Origin: Bacteroidota bacterium | GTDB taxonomy: Bacteria; Bacteroidota; Bacteroidia; NS11-12g; UBA9320 | Length of the DNA stretch: 64,000 bases | Assembly (NCBI GenBank): GCA_002746305.1 | Contig: NVWV01000005.1 | Span: forward strand, 62,001 to 126,000 | Direction of reading: 5' to 3' | Shown here: piece after piece, positions 17,071 to 25,485 of the stretch | How the letters are laid out: each line of letters starts with the position of its first letter | Numbering within the stretch: position 1 is the first letter of the stretch | The notes under the pieces: generated by a model | The model's input: the letters and a program-made list of their open reading frames with translations, nothing else | What the model was told of the DNA's origin: nothing | Database searches by the model: none | Position numbers and translations under genes: made by a program

Positions 17071-18597
17071 TCATAAAAGGTTAATAGTTAATTCCTTATC
17101 CCAGTTTTCACGTATTTCAAAGGGTTTGGAAATAGTTAATTTTTCAGGTGTTTTTTTGAGGAAAAGGTTGCCAGTATCCCAAAGGTCGTTTTTGTTACTG
17201 TCTGTAATTATGGTAACGTTATAGTTGCCAGGTTGAAGATTTTTGTACAATATAATTGTAGACTCTTTTATTAAATGTCTCTGTATATTATTTTTCCCAG
17301 ACTTTAGAAATACTATGTATGTTTCAAGTGTATCTATAACATTTATATTTAATGTTAGAAGGGAATTCGGGTGTCTTGAATTTTTGATAAGTAAAGTATC
17401 TGGTCGTGTTCTTTTGTTTAGTATGTCAGTGATGAGACCTTCTTCACTGTATAGTTTAATATTAGCATCTATGGTTGAACTAGTAGATAGTGTAACAGCT
17501 GTCTTTGTAATACTAAGGGTTTGAAAGGTTATAGGTATGGAATCGTTGTAAAGCTTAAGTTTAGTGGAATCAAACTTATGGATGGGAGTACTAGAATGTA
17601 ATAGTAGAGTAGTACCAGTTTTTCTACCGGTGATTTTTAGTTTATATTTAAGTTGTTGAGGTGTAATACTATAAGTTAATTTAAAGGTGTCTTGGTCTAT
17701 AATAAGGAGTATGTTGGATGTATCGGTTGTTAAATAGCTATAGGTTGATATAGTGTCTTTGGTGTAGGATATTGAATATTCGGATGTATCACCGTTGATA
17801 TAGAGTTTTATTGTTTTTGTTTTTATGGGTTTATTCAAGTGTATTTTTATGATACCAGGAGTTAGTGGCTTGATGATTCGAGGTTTATACTTGTCAGTGT
17901 TAGGAGTTGGAAAAATGTAAGCTGTATCTGATTTAGTAGAGTCAGTATTAATTAATAGAGACAAAGTGGTGTATTCATCTTTGTCAAGCAGTAGGTTTTT
18001 ATTCAGGTCTTTTAGTATTATTTTATTAAAAGTGCCTGAAGGTAAATTGGTTAGTTTGTAGTTTCCTAGTTCATCGGTTTTAGCTAGATAATCAGGCTTT
18101 TCAGTGAGTATTAAGCTATCGTTTGCTGTTTTATAAAGCTGTACGTTGCATTCTGTACAAGGAGTGTTGGTTAATAAATCAATTACAGTACCTGAGTGTG
18201 ATAAGGAGTCTATGTAATCTCCTGTTGAGAAAAGGTACTGGTAGTTGCCGATAGGGTTTGTTTCATTTATATCGACAATTGATCCATTGAATTTAAATGT
18301 GTACGTGGTATTAGGTAGTAAAGTGTCGTTTAACACTATGGTTAGTGATTTACCTTTAATGGTTAGGGTAGGATTCTTCTTTTGGTTTGGAGATATAATG
18401 AGTAGATCATTTACTTTATGTGTTTTAATGTACTCATCAAATACAAACTTAAATGTGTTGACATTGACATGTATGCTTGCACTGTCGGGGGTTGTATTTA
18501 AAACTTTTGGTGGGGCTTCGTCTTTGTCACCTCCATTGAGAGGTTGTATTGATGCACAGGCAAAGAAAAATATTACAAAGGGAAGAATGTACTTCAT
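17071..18597 (-). CDS. Lipoprotein with bacterial Ig-like domain
   Basis: A 508-residue lipoprotein of a Bacteroidota family. The lipobox FFAC (Cys14) is followed by the conserved opening IQPLNGGDKDEAPPKVL, then a Big_5-type Ig-like domain (roughly residues 30-130) and further beta-rich domains. The start codon immediately follows the mnmG stop, so it ends the operon. The coding strand is unusually rich in A and C, which shows in the protein as an excess of Thr, Asn, Ile, Lys and Leu. This fits a location next to a skew switch. Cell-surface or periplasmic role, otherwise unknown. Confidence 0.8.
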   Translation of the reverse strand: MKYILPFVIFFFACASIQPLNGGDKDEAPPKVLNTTPDSASIHVNVNTFKFVFDEYIKTHKVNDLLIISPNQKKNPTLTIKGKSLTIVLNDTLLPNTTYTFKFNGSIVDINETNPIGNYQYLFSTGDYIDSLSHSGTVIDLLTNTPCTECNVQLYKTANDSLILTEKPDYLAKTDELGNYKLTNLPSGTFNKIILKDLNKNLLLDKDEYTTLSLLINTDSTKSDTAYIFPTPNTDKYKPRIIKPLTPGIIKIHLNKPIKTKTIKLYINGDTSEYSISYTKDTISTYSYLTTDTSNILLIIDQDTFKLTYSITPQQLKYKLKITGRKTGTTLLLHSSTPIHKFDSTKLKLYNDSIPITFQTLSITKTAVTLSTSSTIDANIKLYSEEGLITDILNKRTRPDTLLIKNSRHPNSLLTLNINVIDTLETYIVFLKSGKNNIQRHLIKESTIILYKNLQPGNYNVTIITDSNKNDLWDTGNLFLKKTPEKLTISKPFEIRENWDKELTINLL

Positions 18598-20448
18598 TTA
18601 TCGGCCGAAATGTACTAATAATACAGATATATCAGCAGGGCTTACTCCACTTATACGTGACGCTTGTCCAATATTTTCAGGTCTTATGGTAGATAGCTTG
18701 TCCCGTGCTTCTAAAGACAAAGATTTTAGAGCATTAAAATCAAAGTCTGTTCGTATTTTGTAGTTTTCTAGCTTTATAAGTTTTTGAACGTTTTCTTGTT
18801 CATTTTTAATATAGCCTTGATATTTTATAAGGATCTCGACTTGTTCAATTTCTTCGTCACTATACTTTGACATCCATTCGTTTATAGATTTTATTTCAAG
18901 TAGGTGTTTATATTTTATTTGTGGTCTAGAGAGAACTTTATCAATTAGATAGTTTTGAGGTATCTCAGCAGTCCCATATTTAGTGAGGATTGGGTTTGCG
19001 TCCTTTGGGGTTACTGTTTTCTTACGGACTAACTTACCAAGGTCATCGATATTGCGACTCTTAAGCATCATAATATCGTATTCTTCTTGTGTAATTGTAC
19101 CGAGTTCAAATGCTTTGGGCATTAAACGTAAATCTGCGTTGTCTTGCCTAAGTAGAATTCTGTATTCTGCCCTGCTTGTGAACATACGATAGGGTTCTGT
19201 TGTACCTTTATTAACTAAATCGTCAATTAGAACACCTATGTAGGCATCGCTTCTACGTAGAATGAAGGGATCTTTGTTGTTTATGTTTTGATGGGCATTT
19301 ATTCCAGCCATTAACCCTTGACATGCTGCTTCTTCATAGCCTGTTGTCCCATTTATCTGTCCTGCGAAAAACAGATTTTTAACAGCTTTGGTTTCTAGGT
19401 TTTGTTTAAGTTGGGTGGGAAAGAAAAAATCGTACTCAATGGCGTATCCGGGTCTAAATATTTTTGCCTGTTCGAATCCTTTTATTTGGCGAAGAGCTGT
19501 GTGCTGTACGTCTTGAGGAAGGGAAGTGCTGAAGCCATTGATGTAAGTTTCGTAGGTGTTCCAGCCTTCTGGTTCAACAAATATTTGATGACGGGTACGT
19601 TCAGCAAATCTGTTAATTTTATCCTCTATTGAAGGACAGTACCTTGGTCCTGTGCCTTGAATAGCACCATTGAAAAGTGGGGAATCCTCGAAGCTTTTTC
19701 TCAAGGTATCGTGAACCTGTTCATTGGTATAGGTAATGTGACAACTGTGTTGTTTCTCGATTGTTATGGGTTTTCGAAATGAAAAGCATTTTGGGTGTTT
19801 ATCACCAGCTTGTTCTTCCAATATAGCATAGTTGATTGTTCGACCGTCTACACGAGGGGGTGTACCCGTTTTCATTCTACCAGCTTCGAATCCTAGGCTT
19901 ACCAATTGTTCTGTTATGCCATAGGAGGCGTGGTCTCCCATTCTGCCTCCTGTCATCTGCTTTCTACCAATGTGAATGATGCCGTTCATAAAGGTACCGC
20001 TGGTAAGTATAACTGACTTGGCCAAAAATGTGTTTCCAGAGGTTGTCTTCACTCCAGAAACAGTTCCTGAGTCTATAAGTATTTGATTAACAGAGTCTTG
20101 TACGAAATCAACATTAAAGTTATTCTCAAGGAGTTCTCTCCACTTTAAAGAGAAAAGTGTTCTATCGTTTTGGGATCGAGGGCTCCACATTGCTGGACCT
20201 TTGGAGGTGTTGAGCATTCTGAATTGCATCATACTGTAATCCGATACTATTCCAGAGAGTCCTCCAAGGGCGTCTATTTCTCTTATTATTTGTCCTTTGG
20301 CGATGCCACCCATGGCTGGGTTGCAAGACATTTTTGCGATGGTCTCCATGTTCATGGTGACAAGTAGGACTTTGGAACCAAGTTTGGCTGCAATGTTGGC
20401 TGCCTCGCATCCAGCATGACCCGCCCCAACAATAATTAAATCGTGCAT
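18598..20448 (-). CDS. mnmG: tRNA uridine-5-carboxymethylaminomethyl synthase MnmG (GidA)
   Basis: An FAD enzyme that, with MnmE, modifies U34 of several tRNAs (cmnm5U). The 616-residue protein begins with the dinucleotide-binding motif IIVGAGHAGCEAANIA and has CNPAMGGIAKGQI, GRKQMTGGRMGDHASYG and the FAGQINGTTGYEEAA segment. The C-terminal helical domain ends in RISGVSPADISVLLVH, which contacts MnmE. It sits between ybeY and an Ig-like lipoprotein gene in a minus-strand operon. mnmG is a classic neighbour of oriC in many bacteria. Confidence 0.97.
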   Translation of the reverse strand: MHDLIIVGAGHAGCEAANIAAKLGSKVLLVTMNMETIAKMSCNPAMGGIAKGQIIREIDALGGLSGIVSDYSMMQFRMLNTSKGPAMWSPRSQNDRTLFSLKWRELLENNFNVDFVQDSVNQILIDSGTVSGVKTTSGNTFLAKSVILTSGTFMNGIIHIGRKQMTGGRMGDHASYGITEQLVSLGFEAGRMKTGTPPRVDGRTINYAILEEQAGDKHPKCFSFRKPITIEKQHSCHITYTNEQVHDTLRKSFEDSPLFNGAIQGTGPRYCPSIEDKINRFAERTRHQIFVEPEGWNTYETYINGFSTSLPQDVQHTALRQIKGFEQAKIFRPGYAIEYDFFFPTQLKQNLETKAVKNLFFAGQINGTTGYEEAACQGLMAGINAHQNINNKDPFILRRSDAYIGVLIDDLVNKGTTEPYRMFTSRAEYRILLRQDNADLRLMPKAFELGTITQEEYDIMMLKSRNIDDLGKLVRKKTVTPKDANPILTKYGTAEIPQNYLIDKVLSRPQIKYKHLLEIKSINEWMSKYSDEEIEQVEILIKYQGYIKNEQENVQKLIKLENYKIRTDFDFNALKSLSLEARDKLSTIRPENIGQASRISGVSPADISVLLVHFGR

Positions 20449-20457
20449 TAGTATAAT

Positions 20458-20473
20458 AGTTTCACGTGGAACA
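20458..20473. other. parS-like ParB-binding site 1
   Basis: AGTTTCACGTGGAACA matches the bacterial parS sequence TGTTTCACGTGAAACA at 14 of 16 positions and fits the core GTTnCACGTGnAAC fully. It overlaps the ybeY stop codon. parS sites cluster around chromosomal origins and nucleate ParB loading. Confidence 0.75.
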
Positions 20474-20884
20474 GTGCAAAGCTAGATAGTGGTTTTCGAG
20501 GCTTCTCATTTTTTGCTTTGCTTGTGAAGTGTCGTCTTTATAGCCGGCAATATGGAGCAGACCGTGGATGCAAACCCTGTGAAGTTCTCTTAAAACAGGT
20601 TCGTTGTACTCAACCGCGTTTTCTTTGACCCTGTCCCAACTTATCACAATTTCGTGGTCTTCAATGTCATCATCGTCTGAGTAGTCGAAAGTAATGATGT
20701 CAGTGTAGTAGTCGTGATTAAGGCTTTGTTTGTTGATTTCTAGGAGGTCATCGTCACTAACGAAATAGTATATTACCCCTTTTGAAATTGCCAAGTCTCT
20801 ATGCGTTTTCTCTATACAAGTAGGTTGTAATAGCTGGCCTACTTCGGGGTAGTTTGATTCTGTTTTTATTTTATCTGAGGACAT
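20462..20884 (-). CDS. ybeY: rRNA maturation endoribonuclease YbeY
   Basis: A metal-dependent RNase that acts in 16S rRNA 3'-end maturation and ribosome quality control. With ATG 20884 the protein has 140 residues. The metal site appears in HRVCIHGLLHIAGYKDD. The HGxLHLxG core is intact, while the usual third histidine (GxDH) is replaced by KDD, which I recall as normal for Bacteroidota homologues. An upstream ATG at 20914 is possible, but AGGAACAG precedes the inner ATG at ribosome-binding distance. The start overlaps the 3' end of the preceding secreted-protein gene by 14 nt. Confidence 0.9.
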   Translation of the reverse strand: MSSDKIKTESNYPEVGQLLQPTCIEKTHRDLAISKGVIYYFVSDDDLLEINKQSLNHDYYTDIITFDYSDDDDIEDHEIVISWDRVKENAVEYNEPVLRELHRVCIHGLLHIAGYKDDTSQAKQKMRSLENHYLALHCST

Positions 20885-22568
20885 ATACTGTTCCTTTTTG
20901 TATTTCGGTTTCACCTAACACCCCGTAAAGAATAACTAAGTAAACATAGGTTCCTGGAGGGACGGGTTCTCCTTTGTAAGTGGCGTCCCAACTATCTTGA
21001 GTGCTCCTGTGTACTATTTGTTCGCCCCAGCGATTAAAGATTTGATAGTAGGATTTGGCGTGATCAATGCCTTTCCCCTTTACTACAAAACGGTTGTTTT
21101 CTGTTTTAGGATTTATGGCAGTAGTGATGTAGGCTTGGAGTTTGTCAAGAAGACATACTTTGTTAGACCAGCTGTGTGCCACGCCGTTCCATTGGTTTTG
21201 AGTTTCAGTGGCCTGTACCCTATAGCAACCTGTGGAGTCAAGGAAGTCTGTAAATCCGAAGGGAGTCAGTGAAGTGTATAGTAAGTTCCACGTGGAACTC
21301 GATTCTTTTTGTAGTGTGTATGAATCAACTCCTACGTCCCAGCCAGTATATGAATTGTGTTCGATTGTGGGTTTTAGGGAAAGGAAAATACTGGACGATA
21401 TGTTGGAGTTAAGTGCTATTTCATCACACTTGTTTATAGCAGATATTTGGTAAGTATGCGATTTTAGTTCAGGTGTTGATGTGAGGTCATATGTCTGATA
21501 ACTAACAGCATTGGCTGTTTTAGGAATACTGTTTTGATAAAGAAGAGTGCTAGGGTTGTCTCCCCTGCTTATATCAAAGCCTTTTATGTCAAACAGGTTG
21601 TCGCTATTCCAGGATAACAATACAACTTGTTTAAGGTTGTCGCTATCTACAGTGACATAGTCAAGGTAAAGGTGTGTAGGGACTTCTAGCTTTCTTGTTT
21701 GGAACTTAATTTTGTTGGAACTAGAGGTTATGGTGCCAGAACTTGTGTATGAGCGTAAATAAAATTCAAAAGTGTCTCCAAGTTGAAACTTACTAAAAAC
21801 TAGGCCCTGAATTGACCCGTTAACAGTGGTGTCTTTTATATATGGGCTATTATTGAATGAGGTGTATAATGATTGAGAGTCTATGATGGTCCAGCCTTTG
21901 TAAAGAGGCCAAGTCAAGTTGATTTCTCTAAGACAAGTGTCTATTGTGCCAGATAAAAATACGGGCAAGTGTGGTCGAGATATAAGAGAAGATAGACTGC
22001 AGCTATCGAGTGTAGCTAAGACGATAGGGAACCGTGTCGAAGGGTTTTGGGAAATAGTGAACCGTGTAAGGTTCGTTGCCCCAATAGAATCTCCATTGCC
22101 GGAGGAAAAATCGTAAATCTCATATCCTCTTGTATCAATGGACGGGTTTTTGGTCCATCCTGCTATAATATCTTGATTAACAATGGAGTAGCTTACAGAA
22201 TCAAGTTGGATGTTTGTCGGATAGGTTACATCTATGGTTAGTGAGCTCGATGTTGCACTGTCCAGACCGTCACATAGGTTTAAGACGGTTATGTAGTAAG
22301 ACCAATTTGTGTTTTGATCCAATAATTTATGTGGGTATTCAGAAATAGCAATGTTTGGAATCTTATCAAGCAGTACATAAGGTCCTGAATTTTCGCTGCC
22401 ATATAAATGGTATTCAGTAAAGGAACCACAAGCATCAGTTGGAGGCTTCCATTTTACGGTAACGGTGCTGTCATCAAAATTAATACACGCTCTAAGAAGC
22501 TGTGGTGCAGTTACGACACCATAGCTTTTTATACATAGAAATAGTATGAAAGGTAAGATATATCTCAA
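20871..22568 (-). CDS. Secreted protein with gliding-motility (T9SS type B) C-terminal domain
   Basis: A 565-residue exported protein. A signal peptide is followed by several fibronectin-III-like beta domains. The C-terminal 90 residues (from AYITTAINPKTENN) form the CHU_C/gliding-motility-associated domain, with YYQIFNRWGEQI, WDATYKGEPVPPGTYVY and KGTVYVLR, which directs type IX secretion. No ATG precedes the signal sequence, so the start is TTG 22568. It heads a minus-strand operon with ybeY, mnmG and an Ig-like lipoprotein. A parS-like site at 21284-21299 lies in its coding sequence. Confidence 0.85.
   Translation of the reverse strand: MRYILPFILFLCIKSYGVVTAPQLLRACINFDDSTVTVKWKPPTDACGSFTEYHLYGSENSGPYVLLDKIPNIAISEYPHKLLDQNTNWSYYITVLNLCDGLDSATSSSLTIDVTYPTNIQLDSVSYSIVNQDIIAGWTKNPSIDTRGYEIYDFSSGNGDSIGATNLTRFTISQNPSTRFPIVLATLDSCSLSSLISRPHLPVFLSGTIDTCLREINLTWPLYKGWTIIDSQSLYTSFNNSPYIKDTTVNGSIQGLVFSKFQLGDTFEFYLRSYTSSGTITSSSNKIKFQTRKLEVPTHLYLDYVTVDSDNLKQVVLLSWNSDNLFDIKGFDISRGDNPSTLLYQNSIPKTANAVSYQTYDLTSTPELKSHTYQISAINKCDEIALNSNISSSIFLSLKPTIEHNSYTGWDVGVDSYTLQKESSSTWNLLYTSLTPFGFTDFLDSTGCYRVQATETQNQWNGVAHSWSNKVCLLDKLQAYITTAINPKTENNRFVVKGKGIDHAKSYYQIFNRWGEQIVHRSTQDSWDATYKGEPVPPGTYVYLVILYGVLGETEIQKGTVYVLR
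21284..21299. other. parS-like ParB-binding site 2
   Basis: AGTTCCACGTGGAACT is a perfect 16-bp palindrome. Its 14-bp core GTTCCACGTGGAAC is the same as the core of Pseudomonas-type parS sites. It is embedded in codons for Ser-Ser-Thr-Trp-Asn of the secreted-protein gene, 826 bp from site 1. Confidence 0.75.
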
Positions 22569-22631
22569 ATGGGCAGTGATTATATTATAATAACGCTTTT
22601 ATTTTGCAAAAATTACGATAAAGAGTCACCT

Positions 22632-23399
22632 ATGAAAGAAACTGGACCTGAAAGAGTGGAAGAAGATGAAGATTCTTCTACTGAGCTTAGATTAAACAAG
22701 TACATTGCTAATGCCGGATTGTGTAGTAGAAGAGCTGCGGATAAACTCATTGAAGGCGGAAGAGTTAAGGTAAATGGTAAGAAAGTCACAGGCCTTGGAA
22801 TTAAAGTCTTGCTTAGTGATAAAGTGCAGGTAGACAACAGCTTAATATCTACAGGAGAACGATTTTATGTGTTACTAAATAAGCCGCGAAACGTTATTTG
22901 TACTAAAAGCGATGAAAAAGAAAGGAAAACAGTGATTGATATTATGCCACCCAAATTCAAGCATTTATATCCTGTAGGAAGATTGGACAGAAACACAACG
23001 GGAGTTATTCTTTTAACAAATGACGGTACTCTGACCCAAAACCTGTTGCATCCAATCAAAAAGATAAAGAAAATCTACAAGGCAAAGGTTGCCAACCAAT
23101 TAACTCAAGAGGAACTGGATCGAATGGTTACAGGAATCACTTTGGAAGATGGTGAAAGTAAATTTGACAAAATTGTGGAATTGCATGAAGATAACGCTTT
23201 TCGGTATGGAATAGAGATACATTCAGGCAAAAACAGGGTGATTAGAAGGATGTTCGAAGCCATTGATAATGAGGTTCTTAAACTTGATCGAGTAATGTTT
23301 CACACCTTTGAAAAAAGAGGATTGCAAAAAGGTGCTTTTAGAGAATTGACTCCTAAAGAGCTCAAGGGCCTTGATGTGTATTTACGAACAAAGAAGTAA
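22632..23399 (+). CDS. rluB: Ribosomal large-subunit pseudouridine synthase B-type
   Basis: Isomerises a uridine to pseudouridine in 23S rRNA (RsuA/RluB/RluE/RluF family). With ATG 22632 the protein has 255 residues. An acidic N-terminal tail precedes an S4 RNA-binding domain (RLNKYIANAGLCSRRAADKL), then the catalytic GRLDRNTTG with Asp119 and the KNRVIRRMFEAI motif near the end. An upstream in-frame ATG at 22569 would add 21 non-conserved residues. A TTATTTTG near 22600 may be the promoter. The exact target nucleotide within the family cannot be set from sequence. Confidence 0.9.
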   Translation: MKETGPERVEEDEDSSTELRLNKYIANAGLCSRRAADKLIEGGRVKVNGKKVTGLGIKVLLSDKVQVDNSLISTGERFYVLLNKPRNVICTKSDEKERKTVIDIMPPKFKHLYPVGRLDRNTTGVILLTNDGTLTQNLLHPIKKIKKIYKAKVANQLTQEELDRMVTGITLEDGESKFDKIVELHEDNAFRYGIEIHSGKNRVIRRMFEAIDNEVLKLDRVMFHTFEKRGLQKGAFRELTPKELKGLDVYLRTKK

Positions 23400-23404
23400 A
23401 TTTG
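23397..23404 (+). promoter_or_regulatory. -7 element of the Omp28 gene, overlapping the rluB stop
   Basis: TAAATTTG matches TAnnTTTG. Its first three bases are the rluB stop codon. The ATG of the next gene follows after four nucleotides, implying a leaderless mRNA. Confidence 0.5.
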
Positions 23405-23408
23405 AAAA

Positions 23409-24293
23409 ATGAATAAAAGCCTGGTAGTTCTCTTTGTCGTATTATCTGTAGTAGCATGTACAGAATCAAATCCACCTATAGATTGTGGTGACTCAGATTT
23501 AGTTGTTCTAAAGGACACTTGTTATATGCAATCAGAATCTAATATTCCAGATGCAGATTATCGTGGTGTTTTGATAGAAGATCTAACTGGAGTGCGATGT
23601 GTTGCTTGTCCAAATGCTGCAGATGCTGCAGCAAGCATTAAAGAAAACGCAACAACCAATAAGGTTGTAGTTTTAGGTTTATATCCAAATGATCCTAAAT
23701 CTTTTACAACACCGCAAAAAGACTTTCCTGATCTTAGAACGGATGCAGCCCAATTGATAGGAACCAATATTTTTGATTTTAGTAATCTTCTTCCCGCAGG
23801 AGGTGTAAACAGAAAAGTTTTTAGTGGGGAGACTTCTGTAAATTCGGGTTATGCTACTTGGGCCAATAAGGCAAATAGTTTCGAAGGAGAAAGGTCTATT
23901 GTTAATATTGATTTATCCAAAGAGTTTGTAGATGACTCTACTCTAAATATTGAAGGTGTTTTTTCCTTTACTAATAGTTCTGATTACAATCCTTTTGTTT
24001 CGATTTTTATTCTTGAGAACGGTATAAAACATCCACAGTATTATTCTGGAGGCACAGACTATGATTACATACATAAACATGTAGTTAGAAAAGCCATTAC
24101 ACCTTATAATGGAAGTCCACTTCTTAATGGAGATTGTACTTTAGCAGAAAGGGGAACCGTTGTTGAGAAAGGATGGCAAATAATAATTCCTTCTAACATT
24201 ATTCTTGAGAACGCATCGGTAGTTGTCTTGATAAACTATAATGCAGGAAATAGCAAAGAGGTTATTCAGTGCGTAGAGTTGAAGTTAAAATAA
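23409..24293 (+). CDS. Omp28-family lipoprotein with thioredoxin-like CxxC
   Basis: A 294-residue lipoprotein with lipobox VVAC (Cys17). The family motif LIEDLTGVRCVACPNAADAA carries Cys64 and Cys67 in a thioredoxin-like fold, so a redox or structural disulfide role on the periplasmic or outer-membrane face is likely. Omp28-type proteins are abundant envelope proteins in Bacteroidota. The gene starts 9 nt after rluB with its own -7 element, and its end overlaps the xerD start by 25 nt. Confidence 0.8.
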   Translation: MNKSLVVLFVVLSVVACTESNPPIDCGDSDLVVLKDTCYMQSESNIPDADYRGVLIEDLTGVRCVACPNAADAAASIKENATTNKVVVLGLYPNDPKSFTTPQKDFPDLRTDAAQLIGTNIFDFSNLLPAGGVNRKVFSGETSVNSGYATWANKANSFEGERSIVNIDLSKEFVDDSTLNIEGVFSFTNSSDYNPFVSIFILENGIKHPQYYSGGTDYDYIHKHVVRKAITPYNGSPLLNGDCTLAERGTVVEKGWQIIIPSNIILENASVVVLINYNAGNSKEVIQCVELKLK

Positions 24294-25180
24294 ATAATAA
24301 AAATTCTCAATTAATTGAAGAATTTCTTACCTACCTGTCCCTTGACAGATCTCTGAGTCCAAATACATGTGATGCATATGAAGCAGATATTCATAAGCTC
24401 TTAGATTTTATAGAAGGCAAGGATCTTGTTTCTGTTACTTCTGAAGATATTTCATTATTTATTAGATACATACATGAGCTTGGTTTAAACCCTAGATCTA
24501 CTGCTCGAATAATATCGGGGTTAAAAACGTTCTATAAACTTCTAATTACCCAAGACTATATAGAACAAAATCCTCTTCAAACCATTCTTACCCCAAAGCT
24601 TCCCAAAAAACTTCCAGAGGTTCTGTCTCACGTTGAAATAGAAACAATGCTAGCTGCAATAGACTTTTCTAAAATTTCAGGAGAAAGAGACAAGACTGTA
24701 ATTATGCTACTATATGGAAGTGGCTTGCGAGTATCTGAATTGGTAAACTTATCTATAAATGATCTTTATTTAGAAGATGGATTTATTAAAGTATTGGGAA
24801 AAGGAGAGAAGGAAAGGCTTGTACCAATAGGCGGAAAAACCATAAAACAAATTGGTTTATACTTTCAATATTATAGAAATGAAGTGTCTAATGAAAACTC
24901 CAAGAATACTTTAATACTTAATCAAAGAGGTAATAAACTAAGCAGAGTTTCTATTTTTAAAATAGTAAAGGACTTGGCCTCTGAAGCTCAGGTAAAAAAA
25001 AGCATTAGTCCCCACACATTAAGACATTCTTTTGCAACAGTGTTAATTGAAGCAGGAGCTGACCTTAGAGCAGTACAACAAATGTTAGGCCATGAGAGTA
25101 TTACCACAACGGAAATTTATACCCATTTAGATAAAGCATACCTTAAATCAGTAATTGAACAATATCATCCACGATCATAA
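24269..25180 (+). CDS. xerD: Tyrosine recombinase XerC/XerD
   Basis: A site-specific recombinase that resolves chromosome dimers at dif during division. The 303-residue protein has an N-terminal SAM-like core-binding domain and a catalytic domain with the full active site: Arg154 (SGLRVSELVNL), Lys178, His249 and Arg252 (HTLRHSFATVL), His275 and nucleophile Tyr284 (TTEIYTHLDKAYL). The start is GTG 24269, inside the preceding gene, because no other start occurs before conserved sequence. DUF4286 overlaps its stop by one base. No integron or phage context, so a housekeeping Xer is favoured. Confidence 0.92.
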   Translation: MRRVEVKINNKNSQLIEEFLTYLSLDRSLSPNTCDAYEADIHKLLDFIEGKDLVSVTSEDISLFIRYIHELGLNPRSTARIISGLKTFYKLLITQDYIEQNPLQTILTPKLPKKLPEVLSHVEIETMLAAIDFSKISGERDKTVIMLLYGSGLRVSELVNLSINDLYLEDGFIKVLGKGEKERLVPIGGKTIKQIGLYFQYYRNEVSNENSKNTLILNQRGNKLSRVSIFKIVKDLASEAQVKKSISPHTLRHSFATVLIEAGADLRAVQQMLGHESITTTEIYTHLDKAYLKSVIEQYHPRS

Positions 25181-25485
25181 TGATTATTTATAACGTAACA
25201 GTAAGTATCCATCCGGAAATAGAAAAGGAAGCACTTGTGTGGTTCAAAGAGGAACATATTCCTGAAGTAATGAGTACAAATCTCTTTATGAAATTTGAGA
25301 TGTATAAAGTGATTGAGAATCCGGCAGATAGAAGTCACAATTCATACGCTTTTCAGTACCATTTGGAATCTTGGAAAAAATTTGAAGAGTACCAAGCGAG
25401 ACATGCTCCAGCACTCAAAGAAAAAACAGAGAAAAAATTTGGTGAGAATGTCTTAACGTTTAGAACGTTTTTGGAAAAAATTTAG
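25180..25485 (+). CDS. DUF4286 family protein
   Basis: A 101-residue soluble protein of a small Bacteroidota family with an alpha/beta ferredoxin-like look (IIYNVTVSIHPEIEKEALVW, then HLESWKKFEEYQ). It is translationally coupled to xerD: the last A of the xerD TAA is the first base of its ATG. It overlaps the convergent membrane-protein gene by 33 bp. Function is unknown. Confidence 0.8.
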   Translation: MIIYNVTVSIHPEIEKEALVWFKEEHIPEVMSTNLFMKFEMYKVIENPADRSHNSYAFQYHLESWKKFEEYQARHAPALKEKTEKKFGENVLTFRTFLEKI

